This document shows, piece after piece, positions 24,801 through 35,617 of a DNA stretch of 64,000 nt (positions within the stretch are counted from its first letter, which is position 1; every line of letters begins with the position of its first letter). Made by a program: the position numbers and the translations under genes. Below the pieces are notes generated by a model, which was given only the letters and a program-made list of their open reading frames with translations, ran no database searches and was not told where the DNA came from. This DNA comes from Amphiura filiformis (taxonomy: Eukaryota > Echinodermata > Ophiuroidea > Amphilepidida > Amphiuridae): the NCBI RefSeq assembly GCF_039555335.1, contig NC_092644.1:43200667-43264666 (forward strand), given 5' to 3'.

Positions 24801-25659
24801 GCAACAGTTCACTACCAAGCATTTTATGCCTCTAAATTAGGGGTTTTCTGATGGTAGAGACGAAAGACAGCAGGCAGTTGTACAAACATTGTAAGACCAA
24901 TCTATTGTCATATTTTTATGGAGAGTATTTGCCTTTCGTCTCTTTCATAAAAAAATCATTTGGAGGCATATTTGCTTGTAGACGGAATTCTGCAACCTGT
25001 CATCAAAAACTAAATGTCATCAAAAACCTCAATGCTTACTTATGTCCTGAAAAAAATAAATGTTCTACACCTTAATGCTTAAGAAACATAGGTGTCATTT
25101 ACTGGTCCTGATATTGGAAATTAATTGTTTTTCTTAATACATTTAATACAGAGACAACAATGAAGAAAGCCCAGATGAAAGAGAGAATAGAGAACAGAGG
25201 GACAATCGGAAAATTCAACTTATCAACCGAGTCAGTGATGCGTTCCAAAGCAAATGGAACCCTATGAACAGAGAGACTACTGCTTTCTCTTACTGGGGAT
25301 TTCTAGATGAAAATCTTCTGCCTTACCAAGAAGTCACTGATGATGATGATGTTGATGGTAAAGGTGATGCAGATGGTGAAGGGACCAGTGAAGGAACCGC
25401 ACAAAGCACCTCTGATGCCAGTGAGAGTGAAAGTAGTAGTAAAAGCCGGACTGATCAGGACACTAATGATGATGATGGATCTAATGAAGATAGTAGACCT
25501 TGCGAAGATAGACCTAAAAGAGGCGATGTAGGCCATCATGAAAATACCACTAGGGCTAGTCGTAACAGCAAAAGGGAATCATATCAGGAATATTATCATG
25601 CTATTCACCTTGCTCCTAGACAAGTAGCATATAGAGTCAAACCAAATTATAGATCATAA
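18835..25659 (+). CDS. F-box protein, FBXO33-like, four coding exons
   Basis: Coding exons 18835-19295, 20078-20772, 24226-24376 and 25152-25659 join in consistent phases (2, 1, 2) to give 604 residues and a TAA stop. A good acceptor (TTCTTCACAG) at 18773-18782 puts the ATG 52 nt into its exon, so a non-coding 5' exon is likely. Residues 5-47 form the F-box (YLPNNLLTKIFSNL, CRTWRQAF, LWDDV), which would bind SKP1 in an SCF ubiquitin ligase. Exon 2 has LRR-like segments (IENLELGFHIDLLG, LREIHLNISYVTDDLLEAL). The order and wording of VSISIYWPDVDNFKHWLKPVIPL, DLEILDIAHDSI and LINRVSDAFQSKWN follow FBXO33 best, with FBXO39 as the alternative. Exon 4 adds an Asp/Ser/Glu-rich tail (about 25335-25530) and a basic end absent from the vertebrate protein as I know it. 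Substrate unknown. Confidence 0.85.
19584..19760. mobile_element. Palindromic MITE in F-box intron 1, copy A
   Basis: Core palindrome 19623-19760: ATAAAATTGGAT, CCAATATTTATTGGTC and GCTATGAGTTTTAAAATATT, then the complement. Flanking GAAAATATTGGATCC also belongs to the element because it recurs at the second copy (53414-53585), which lies in the opposite orientation. Confidence 0.75.
21581..21730. repeat. (GAGTCC)n hexanucleotide array, left
   Basis: About 20 copies of GAGTCC or GAGTCT/AAGTCC variants in three blocks separated by spacers ending CCTTGGTGT, CCCTGCCAATT and CCTCAATGTT. Subterminal within the hAT-like element. Translations as Ser-Glu or Ser-Asp runs are a by-product. Confidence 0.9.
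23022..23177. repeat. (GAGTCC)n hexanucleotide array, right
   Basis: Same hexamer in the same orientation as the left array, but with GGACTCGAG (complementary sense) words mixed in at 23022-23040 and 23135-23155. It ends at the CAACACTG terminus. Confidence 0.9.
23903..24102. mobile_element. TA-flanked MITE with TAGAAAAATTATT ends
   Basis: The left arm TAGAAAAATTATTTAAAT, then TACATCGTGGAACA, mirrors the right arm TGTTCCACGATGTAAAC, then AATTTTTCTA. TA lies at 23901-23902 and 24103-24104. 200 bp. It ends 123 bp before F-box exon 3. Confidence 0.75.
24764..24824. repeat. Short tandem duplication, 32-bp period
   Basis: ATCATGCAACAGTTCACTAC followed by CAAGCATTT occurs twice, at 24764 and 24796, in F-box intron 3. 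Confidence 0.9.
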
Positions 25660-25947
25660 AGAAAGCCTAGTATTGGTAAGTGCCGGTGCAAGGGCCTGTA
25701 AATTATACCACTCTGGAGGCTCCAATCTGCTGCACCCAGGCTTAGAAAGGCCAATTTATTTTTGGATGTTTCATTTTGCCCCTCATTCCTTGCAGTTCTT
25801 GGCAGTTGATGCGGCAGGGGATATATTCCCCCAGTTAGAGCTCTTGCCACAGAAAAATACCAAGATACCCATTTTTGCGGAAATTCTACCCTGCCTAGAT
25901 GTAGTGCGCCCCTAATAATGGTGAATTGTAAGCCTGTGAACAATATA

Positions 25948-26179
25948 CAATCTTCCGCAAAAAAGTTGGGACACTTAATTCAGCCCATCCCTGCTCCCCT
26001 TAATAAATGTTGAATGCTAAAAAAGAGTGAAAGGTGGTTGCGCTTAATATCCGCTCCAACATTGTTTCCCGGTGGAGGGAGGGGGAATAAGCAAGTACAT
26101 AACATGAGCTGTGAAATATATCATGTATTTTCAGCCTCATGTTCAATTTACTGGCATCCAAGTGTCCCAAGGATTTTCG
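25948..26179. mobile_element. TA-flanked MITE just downstream of the F-box stop
   Basis: Inverted ends of about 30 bp: CAATCTTCCGCAAAAAAG, then TTGGGACACTT, against AAGTGTCCCAAGG, then ATTTTCGCACAAGATTG. TA lies at 25946-25947 and 26180-26181. It contains AATAAA at 26002-26007, the nearest plus-strand polyadenylation hexamer noticed downstream of the F-box gene. Confidence 0.7.
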
Positions 26180-26920
26180 CACAAGATTGTAGACTTACAA
26201 TTTGCCCAAATTATTCCAAATGATGTCTTCAGTTAGGGTGATTTTGTCATCTTGTTGTCCGACATCATCCCTGCATTCCACACGGATGTTGGAATCTGAA
26301 TCAGAGATGATATCAGGTGAAAATATACTGGTGATTGAAACCATTTTAGTAACATTGTAAGAATGAATTGTTCTCAGTCAAATGGTTAAGTGTTTGTGAA
26401 AACTGAAATCATAGGAGGCACACGACAATAGTCTGGATGGTAAAATGAAGTTTGGGGCAGGAAAGGTTGGGCAAAAAACCTGAATCATGAACCTGTAACC
26501 TGCCATACAAGTGCCTTTTGTCTGCTACAAAGTGTATTTTCTTCTCAATTTTTGAAAACTAAACACTGTCATATTTTAGAATGAACACAGGAGTTCCCTT
26601 CTAGATAGGTAGATAAATGGTTTATTAATATGCACTTGCAGTAAAAACTGCTTTGATAATGTGTTGGGCTAGTGCAATGTTACAAAAACAAAAATGTACA
26701 AAGTAGAACGTGTTTTGTTTGTATTTTTTACATTTTCAACTCAAAACTGCACTTGGTAGAAATGCATTTTAGAATATTATAAGCATTTTATTACTGCACT
26801 TATGAGGACTGTATATTGTCAAAAAGGCCCAAAAAAACCATGCAATTATGTTTTCAGGATTTAGCCTACTTGAGGATCCGAGTGGTGAATTAGATTGGAT
26901 AGGGCTCTAGGTTTAATATA

Positions 26921-27417
26921 CAGTAAGCCAAAACATTAAGGTACCAGTTATGTTCACCTCCTGTATATCCTAAACAAAGACAGATATGTCATAATTGGAA
27001 CTAGCAGCATCTTTTAGCTCGAATTTAAGACCTCATTCGTTGAAAATGATCAAGAAATAAAGACACAGCGATCCCAAAACCCAAGGAAGATACCAATTTA
27101 AAAGTTGCAGTTTGCTCCATTTAATGTCCATGTCCTATTGATGTGTACACAAAGCGTTCGTGAACAAGAGAACTAGTGCTGCGCTTCCATTGATTAGCAT
27201 GTTAAAACTAGCGTTGTGCTTTCATTGATTAGAACACAAAAGTGCAACTTTTGATTTCGTTTCTTCATTAAGTTTTCGATCACTGTTACTTTAATTCTCA
27301 ACCAATTTAAACAAAAGAGTATAGGTATTGGCTGCTTGTTTTAATTTTGACATATTTGTCTTTATTTAGGATATACAGGGGTGAACATAATTGGTACCTT
27401 AATTCTTTGGCTTACTG
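26921..27417. mobile_element. Tc1/mariner-type foldback element, 497 bp
   Basis: TA at 26919-26920 and 27418-27419 flank the ends CAGTAAGCCAAAACATTAAG and CTTAATTCTTTGGCTTACTG. The arms pair further inward (TATGTTCACCTCCTGTATAT with ATATACAGGGGTGAACATA, and AAAGTTGCAG with GTGCAACTTT). The TA target and CAGT start are Tc1/mariner hallmarks. No transposase frame. Confidence 0.8.
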
Positions 27418-27419
27418 TA

Positions 27420-28116
27420 TGCAAAGGTATATGCAAGATTCTGAAAACACATTGTTATAATCTGGTCTGTAATTAAGGAGGGTCGCTACACATACCCTTA
27501 ACCTGCAAGAAGATCAGGGTTGCCAACTTTTCAGAATTGCTTGTCGTTAGCTATTAAAGAGGGGTGTACCTGGACGGAAATATTGCTTGCTGATTAAAAT
27601 TGTGAATGATTTTTTTGCTCAGGTGCTCAAGAATCTAAAAAGTGGGAGGGAGAGAGGTGGGGATGAGATTTTACTACCATGAGATTTTGGTGTGAGAGCA
27701 TCGAAAGTGCTCAAATGCAAGAGACTCGCACTGAATGCATGAGAGTATACATATTAAAATCTGTTGAAGAAGTCAAAATTTGAAAGAAAATAAATCATGA
27801 ACAATCCACTTTGTAATGTAAATGTTCAGTTCAAAAGAATCCGAGGAGGGGGAGTTACAGTATATGTATAATGATTTGACATCACTGATCAGGTTTTATT
27901 TATTTTTATTCTGTATAATGTCGATTTGAGGTTTTTCAGCTACTTGTAATCCTAATGTTTTACAGGGTAAAAATGTTTGCAAATCAAAAATCGTGGTATA
28001 AAGTTCGAAGTTTTAACTTTGTTTCATAAATTTGAAAGAGAATGCAATTTTAAGATTATTTTCGTATACTGACATATGAAAGTCAAACCATACTATTTGT
28101 ATTTCTGGGACATTTA
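27420..28116. other. Intergenic, no gene seen
   Basis: AT-rich spacer between the convergent F-box and INPP5E genes. No supported frame or repeat boundary. Confidence 0.6.
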
Positions 28117-28320
28117 GGTCCGATTTCTCAAAGCTTGGGTAGTGATCAGGCTTCCTAAGGGAGTAGGCTGGCCCTACCAATGTGGATCCATTTTTATTGG
28201 TTTATCTTTCTAGGTGATGTACAATTTGAAATTGTAAGCACTGGTATATAGGACTAATTGGGTGTATGCCTGATGGCTTGGGAAGTCTGACCGCTAGCCA
28301 TGCTTCGAGAAACTGTCCCT
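28117..28320. mobile_element. Foldback MITE, about 204 bp
   Basis: The left arm AGGTCCGATTTCTCAAAGC, then GTGATCAGGCTTCC, pairs imperfectly with the right arm GGGAAGTCTGACC, then GCTTCGAGAAACTGTCCCT. No frame. Confidence 0.55.
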
Positions 28321-29867
28321 TATACTTACACCTTGCAGTCGCAAGCATGCCAACAAACTGCTATTGTACATGTGTGTGTATGCACTGCACAATTAACTTT
28401 ATGTGAGAGCAGGGAAAATGCACTTACAGCACTACCAAACTTGAAGTGAACCAAAGTTTATAAGTAGTACCATGTTAAAGATTGATGTAGCCTAAAATAA
28501 ATTTCCAAATTCTTCAGACTTTGGGGTATGCTATGTGATTATCAAGTGTTGAAGAGGCAGAGTATCCATCCACCCCTTCTACAAATCTACATGCTCAATG
28601 GGTCAACCGTCTTGTTTCAGTGGTTCTTGATAAGCCCAATTGTTTATCAATCATGGGTTCATGCTTGATACGGAACTCTGAATAATTAGGAAATTTACTT
28701 TACCGGTCACAAAATGCCCATCCCCATCATAGTTTCTGGGACCAGTAGCGCTATCCAGAGGCATTCTACACACAAAATGTGTAGTATGGTATGTTTTGTT
28801 TTTCTTGAAAGAAATGTTTTTTAGAATCCATGGACGTAAGTTTTTAATTTGCCACAGCAGTGTTGATAATAGGTCACTCCACCATAGGATATCTGTAAAT
28901 ACAGTACTAGGTGACAACTCAAAATTGCAGCAACTGATGCCTAGCATTGTGGTACTTTTCAGGTATATACTCAACATTTAATAGATTTGTCTGGTCCAGG
29001 GATAAAAAGTTTTCATGATCATGTTTTCAGTTTAACAAATAAAACTGATTGAACACATGATAGATTGCATTTTGACTGCTTGTGCTTGGAGTACAAAAAA
29101 AAAGGGAAGTGCTTTTTGAAATCGGTAACTTGTACACTGGGGCATTGTAATATGCACATGTAAGGCCTGGCCAATGGCATTGGACATTTTAGAAAAGTAG
29201 TGTTTTTAGTTTTTACTTGCAAATATCTAATCGTAGTCCCGGATTGTAGTATGTGTAAAGTCTGATCACACATTCAGAAATGTCCGATACCCTTGGCTTT
29301 GCACATTACGATGTTTATAGACCAGCTTATATGTACAAAGTGACCGATTTGAATAGCAGTTCCTTGTTTTGTGCTCAAAGCAGTTACACACATTTTAAGG
29401 AGTCTTGGGAAGGAATATTTTTTCCAGTTGTAATGATGTATAATAGGAAAGTGGTGCACACAACAGTATTTTTGTAATAAACAATACACAAAATGTTTCA
29501 GCTATAAATAAAGTTGTCCTTGCGTTTATTATAAATATTCTAAAAACAAAATACATCAGTTACATCACACACAACTGATTGCAGCTGCAGCTAGCACAAA
29601 CATTTGAAACAATCAATTATTGCAGCATACAAAATATGCCATGGCAGTCTGAACGGTAGGCAAGACCTACAGTACAAAATTGAAAATGCTTACAGTAATT
29701 TAATTAGGGAGTACCGTTGGAAATATTTTCTAAGATATACACCAACTAAAAAAAAAAACCCTTCTCCTTACTTGGATAGTAAAGTTTCTAAAACGGTTGA
29801 TATTGTTAATGAAATGTTCAATTTCGACATTTGGGGCCTAGTGTTTTCACACAATTACCAGTAGTCA
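28321..29867. other. Intergenic, no gene seen
   Basis: Small frames such as 28651-28977 (minus) and 29604-29864 (plus) have no recognisable domain, and their composition matches the AT-rich background. No RNA gene or repeat boundary was found. Confidence 0.55.
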
Positions 29868-30060
29868 ATACACCTTTTTTGTAAATTTGCTCATGGACCC
29901 CTGATGTTATCATTTGACCTCACCCCAATGTGCACATTGTTAGCAACCATCGTTACTGCGTATTTCAAAGCCGTGAAGTGTGTTGTAATGATGTGCACAT
30001 TGGCGTGACAACATCAGGGGTCCAAATGCAAAGGTTTATGGGATTTACCAAAAAGGTGAA
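29868..30060. mobile_element. Foldback MITE (GGTAAATCCCATAA family), copy 1
   Basis: The right arm CAACATCAGGGGTCC, then TTTATGGGATTTACC, then AAAAAGGTGAA, pairs with a degraded left arm CACCTTTTTTGTAAATT, then GGACCCCTGATGTT. CCAATGTGCACATTG words pair near the hinge. It is related at its ends to 34183-34371. Confidence 0.65.
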
Positions 30061-30459
30061 TTTATGAGCATTTTATGGCAGATTTTTTTACATCATCTTG
30101 ACTGCATATTTAATGCCCATTGTCATCAAAATACACTTGATCTGATAGCTTATTTCCCAATTTTAAATATGCCTGCCAGTACTTTGGCGCTTTCAGATCT
30201 GCGCTAGCTATGATTAATGGGGTGACTGACTAGGGGACGGCACAGAATACAATGCTTGTTCACCAAATGAGGTGTTGATATTGTGTGACATGGCTGAGCA
30301 TGTATAAAGGGGAAAGGTTATGCTATGCAATTTTGCTTAATCATCCTGTGAGATGCTGCTATTTAATGACTTGCTTCAATCAGCCAATCAAAACCTTTCT
30401 TCTGTATTTAAAACTCACATGCTACATAGTTTCCAAAAATATGCATAATTTACATATTA

Positions 30460-30676
30460 CCGTAAACGTTCGCCTAATGGCGCTATGGGTTCCCTTGACA
30501 TAACTGGAATTTTAGACACAAATTAAAAGTGCCCTCCCATAAAAATCCCACCAGTAAATAAGGGCACGTACCCTTAATGCTTGTTGGGAATTTTAGAGGA
30601 GGGAGCTCTATATTTGTACATGAAATTTACCCCAAGGCAAAGGAGCCCAGGTGCGCCATTAGGCACACGTTTACGG
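30460..30676. mobile_element. TA-flanked MITE with CCGTAAACG ends
   Basis: The left arm CCGTAAACGTTCGCCTAATG, then GGGTTCC, mirrors the right arm GGAGCCC, then CGCCATTAGGCACACG, then TTTACGG. TA lies on both sides (30458-30459 and 30677-30678). 217 bp. Confidence 0.75.
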
Positions 30677-30832
30677 TATATGCATTGTAACAAGATAATT
30701 GGTGACCATCCACCATAAGTAGGCTGGAATATCAGCTACATTGTAAGCTACTTCTGTTGAATCTGTGACCAATTTATTGATATTAATGATTTGGATTTTA
30801 TGATAAAAATTTGAAAAAGTCATCATACAATA

Positions 30833-31159
30833 AGCCCAATCGCCATTCTAACTTCCGGTTTTTGAGAGCAGTTTTGGGACACTTTGACCTCTGACATATC
30901 GGGAAAATTGACGTAATTATTATTAATTTTCTTATTATTGTCACAATTTTGATCATTAAAAATACCAAATAATTAATTTATAAAATACTAATATTTTTTA
31001 TATAATTTTGTTTTAAATATTGTAAAACATTTTAGATTATATTTTGTACGTACAAAAACCCAATATTTCTGAATTTTCTGAAAGGTCAAAGGACAAAGTG
31101 TCCTAAAACTGCAAAAACTGTCCTACAATGTATTGCAAACTTCCAATGCTGATTGGGCT
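30833..31159. mobile_element. TA-flanked MITE with AGCCCAATC ends
   Basis: The ends AGCCCAATC and GATTGGGCT are inverted. Inner blocks TTTTGGGACACTTTGACC and GGACAAAGTGTCCTAAAA also pair. TA flanks at 30831-30832 and 31160-31161. AT-rich centre. Confidence 0.65.
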
Positions 31160-31639
31160 TATTAAAATTGATATGCCTGTCTGATATCTCAAAAAGTGAA
31201 AATGCTGACTTTCCAGCCCCTTGTGATGGACAGTCACATTTAGGTAGACTAACAGAGACTGTTCTAATTCTGTGATGAAAATATTTGAAAATTTCATATT
31301 AAGTACATTTACAGACTACCAGAGTAGAAAAGCACACACATTTCAATAACTTATGGTATCATATAGTACACTAGGCATTTACAATGGATTGCACATATTT
31401 TTACAAGGTTTCATTTGTAAGAAGGAGGATGTATATATCATGATATCATTACCAGTAAAATCATTAATTGTTCAGAAATAATTCCCATCTTTGGCTAGTT
31501 CAATGTCCTGTTTACACCATGCCCACAGCCAAATCAACACAAGAGAATGAAGAGATGAACACATTTTGTGCTGTGTGGATTGGGCAAGGTGCTTGGATTG
31601 ATTGGCGTTAATCAGTACTCGGACCATTTATGTCATTAT

Positions 31640-31862
31640 CAACATTTCTTTATTTCGTCGGGACAATATAATAAACTCGGGGAAGAAACCCTAGTTTTAG
31701 ATACAGGGGGAATTTGGAGTACCATGTGAAAACATGTGAGTATAGAATGAGCATGGACTGGAAAGTAAATGCACATAAACCTGCCTGGGATGAGCCGGGG
31801 CTCTAACTAACCCAGGACCTCAGTGGTGCATACACAGAACCACTACGCTAACAACCCCCCCC
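31640..31862 (-). mobile_element. tRNA-derived SINE
   Basis: On the minus strand the head has a good A box (TAGCGTAGTGG, near 31843-31853), a degenerate B box (GTCCTGGGTTAG), and a non-tRNA body continuing to about 31640. It differs in sequence from the SINEs at 46, 47 and 50 kb. Confidence 0.55.
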
Positions 31863-32674
31863 TACCCACCACCACCACCATGTGCTGTGTCATGAGTGGA
31901 TTTGGTGTATTAAATCAAGGAGAGTCTGGTCAAAAGAATCATGTTAACATGTAATATCTGTTCCTTAAGGAGATATTTATATCCACTTTCTTACAAAGAA
32001 CATCTTGTAACTAGCTCTACCATTGAGGTAGAATCAAAGAGTAGCGATTCCTCAATGTTTGAGTGTTGCTCATGGACGCAACTTAATGTACCTCTGGATA
32101 ATTTTGCTATGCACCCGGGAAACTTTTATTTAAAGCATGGTGTTGTTTGCATTCTGCATGGAAAGCATGGTGTCAAAAATGTGCACTAAGCGCCAAGTGT
32201 GCAAACCTTTGAAACGCTCAAGCGTAAAGACGCAAATTATTGTTTGATTTTGGGCTTTTGACGATAAAGCCAGAGGTACATTATCTCCCCCATGAGCGAC
32301 AAATCAAGATGGCAGATTTTACCATAGCATTACGCATGGTACAATTTTGAGTCAGTTATCTTTGGATATGTCCATGAGATCTATACTCTGACAAATATCC
32401 ACATCACTGGTCAATAATTCGCTGTCGTAGTGCATGTTAGTATCCATTGGTTACTGGTTCAAGCCTAGGCTATTACACCCTATTCCGAATTATGATATGC
32501 CAAAGGCTTTGTGTTGTGATCATTTCGATCAGTGGTTGGTAACAAAGAAATCATGAGCCAGTTGACCTAGCAACGGTCATATTCTAACATGCACTATGCC
32601 AGCGAATACAATAATGTAAAGCGTTATCAATCATATTCTGCAAAAGGCACAAATCAATTTTTTTGTTCATTGAA
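31863..32674. other. Intergenic, no gene seen
   Basis: C-rich ACCACCACC run near 31865-31880, then unremarkable sequence. The frame 31941-32189 is unsupported. Confidence 0.55.
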
Positions 32675-32676
32675 TA

Positions 32677-32927
32677 TGTGACACGATCTGGTCCATGGGG
32701 GCCAAAGGAGGCATTTTGAAAATTGAGTTACTGTAATTATTACATTATACATACAATAGGCTATCATTCACTGAAAACACCAAAGGTCTGGCATACTTGG
32801 TTCTAAAGTTATGAAGTTTTTTGATGTCTATTTTCTTATGTATTTTATTGTGTTTACTCAATATTTTTACCTTTATCTCAGTTTCAAATTTGCCGCATTT
32901 GGCCCCCATGGACCAGATCGTGTCACA
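32677..32927. mobile_element. TA-flanked MITE with TGTGACACGATCTGG ends
   Basis: The ends TGTGACACGATCTGGTCCAT and ATGGACCAGATCGTGTCACA are exact inverted matches, continuing into GGGGGCCAAA and TTTGGCCCCC. TA lies at 32675-32676 and 32928-32929. 251 bp; diverged copy at 11547-11765. The near-perfect ends suggest a younger copy. Confidence 0.85.
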
Positions 32928-33652
32928 TATATCTCTTTTTGCGTACATTGTTTTTAAAAGCTCACAAAAGTGTCCTTTAGTAGAACCCTCAAACCCCTTC
33001 ATAAATGGAGTTTTGATTAGAGGCTATTGACTGCACATCAGTTGTTGTAAGAGGACTGTACTATACTATTCATTAAATTACTTCAGCGGTGTCCGTCTGC
33101 TCTGTCTAATTATTGCGTAAAAGGAACTAGGCTACACGGTTAGCCAATCAGAACTCCACTTATGTATACGCCATAAACTGTGCCAAATTGGCAGGCCGCT
33201 GAAGTACTGCGCTGGAAACTATAAACATTTTGCATTTACAACTGAGGAATACCCCAAGGTCCATAAGTACTCCAAAAATAACTGATGCAAAGTCAGTAAC
33301 ATCACTCTTAAACATCACTTTTCAATTTGTTTGATTCCATATGTATAATATTATATATTTTTTTAATAATATACAATTTTAACTTTATCTTTCATTCTCC
33401 CTTAAAATTGAACAGCTGACCCACAAGTGACCACTTACAAATTCTTAATCATGTGATGTACAAATATGGTAGTTCCATGCACGTACATATCTGTTTGTCT
33501 AGGTCATTATAGTGCGTAGTTCCATACCCTGTCATAGGTGAAGGCATATGTGGAAGTCATTATAGTGCGTAGATCCATACCACACAACACACACAGGTCT
33601 GCTGTTAAACATTGGTGACTGCGCATAGTGTTCACTTTTTGGCAAACAAATA

Positions 33653-33904
33653 AGTGACCCATCACATCAAAACAGACAACTCCGCAGCAGAAATGAAAAT
33701 GGAGATTTAAACACTAGGATAAACTGCTGTCTTGTAGGTTTAAAATGATACCTTACCTGTTGAAATCAGATACTGTAAAAATGTTTTATGAGGCAAAACA
33801 AGCTCAAATTTCTTTTTATTTTCCTTATATTTTCTCATCTTCTTTCATTGTTATCTGCCAATGAAGCCAGCCGCGAAGTGGTCGGTTTTGATGTGATGGG
33901 TCAC
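33653..33904. mobile_element. Foldback MITE with AGTGACCCATCACATCAAAA ends
   Basis: The left arm GTGACCCATCACATCAAAAC, then GACAACTCCGC, pairs with the right arm GCGAAGTGGTC, then GGTTTTGATGTGATGGGTCA. TA lies next to both ends (33651-33652 and 33905-33906). About 252 bp. Confidence 0.75.
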
Positions 33905-34182
33905 TAAGTTTGACTGCATGTCATGCATCACATAATACTCATCAGGTTATGAATTATTTATACTGAATTACAAAAAAAACAAACATACATATCAAGGGTT
34001 TAATACAAGAAAGCCTCATCTGCAATATGTGTAGCTGCCAGTTATCATATTTTAGATATTATCAATATACAAGTGCAGAAATTGTCAAATGTCTATAGGG
34101 CAGCTATTGCAAATAGGGCCTTCTTGGACTATTTAAACCCCTCAATATTTCTGTCAAAAGTGGCTGTAAAATCTTTTCAGAC

Positions 34183-34371
34183 AATTGACCTTTTCGGTAA
34201 ATCCCATAAGCCTTTGCGAGTACACCTGAGAACTTGTCATTTGATGTCACGCTGACTTGTATTATGCCCAGTAAACTATGTTCAATAAACGATGTGCAAA
34301 TCTGTGACGTAAAATGTTGAGTTCTCAGGTGTACTCTCAAAGGCTTATGGGATTTACCGAAAAGGTCAATT
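34183..34371. mobile_element. Foldback MITE (GGTAAATCCCATAA family), copy 2
   Basis: AATTGACCTTTTCGGTAAAT, then CCCATAAGCCTTTG and AGTACACCTGAGAAC, is mirrored on the right by GTTCTCAGGTGTACTC, then AAAGGCTTATGGGATTTACC. 189 bp, arms of about 50 bp. Confidence 0.8.
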
Positions 34372-35617
34372 TCCTTGTCTAAAAATTCTTACTTAGGTCC
34401 AGTATATCTTTAGTTTGATGTTTTGCATGCATGTTGCTGCCAGTTCATGTAAAATGATTGAATGCATCATACATTGTTCATATAATTTGTTAAGTCAAAT
34501 AGAATGTAAATAAGCATTTTACATGCATGGGGAACACACACCCATATGTTGAACCATATACTGATTGGCCCTGGGATTGATAAAACTTGAATTCTCTTGG
34601 TCTGCATGATGTTACTGGTGCTGTTGCTTCATCACACTCATTGGCTCCACCTCACACCCTCTGACATGAAGGCAACAGTATACCCATTGAATATGGGAAA
34701 TCGCAAAAATGCCATAAACTGAATAATTGTTTGTGAAACAATCCCTGCGCTTCAACGGAAAAAGTTTTGAAATATTTTCTCAAAATATCAAGAGCTATCT
34801 TAAGAACTACTGAACCAATACTAGGCTTGTTTGTACTCATGTTAATGTATTTTTCATGCTGATTCCAAATATGGTCATGAAAATTTACATTTCTGAAATT
34901 TTTGAATTTTTAAAACTTTTTTGAAACATGTCGTCTGCAGTCGACACCCGCGGGAAGAGAGTTAACTTTTATCACGGGAATCAACCTCCAATAATTACAC
35001 AAGATAAAGAAAATTAGTATTTTCAATGTAGAGAAAATTGACTGGAACTGATAGGCCCTATTCAAACCAATATGGATTTCAATAGGGTGTTCCCTTTGAC
35101 AGAGATGTGAAATGGGCAAGTGCAATAGATGGAACAACCCTGACCGAGAGAATAGGATTTGCGCTCAGGGCTGTACACTAACCACTCAGGCTGCTATTAT
35201 TTACAGGCCTGACATTTCGATTACAATGGGCAAAATATCTAATTCTCGGTTATGAGAGCCAACTTGGGTACGCACATGTATTTGCATCGAGCGTATTACG
35301 CAAAGACCACATGCTTACTGAGCAAGCACAGCTTTTGAGAATTGACAAATCACAGTCTTCATATATGATCATCGCTTGGCAAGGTCACGGTTCACTGATG
35401 TAGGTCGATTGACCGATTTTGTTATTCCACAAAAAGTATGCTGACGCAACAGTATGAAGAAGATCTGTCCTCTCATGATCAGGAATTAGATATTTTGCCG
35501 ATAATAATTTACTAGAAATTGTTACCAAAAATCGGCAGGTTCTTCTGATATTTAACCCATTCCACAGCAAAGTGTTACATACCACTTGCAGGCAATGTGC
35601 TTATGCATTGGAATTGT
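34372..35617. other. INPP5E 3' flank, no second gene seen
   Basis: The INPP5E 3' UTR must begin at 35617 going left, but no clear minus-strand AATAAA was found in the first several hundred bases. A possible tRNA-like SINE fragment lies near 35090-35215 on the minus strand (GCCTGAGTGGTTAGTG). Confidence 0.5.
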
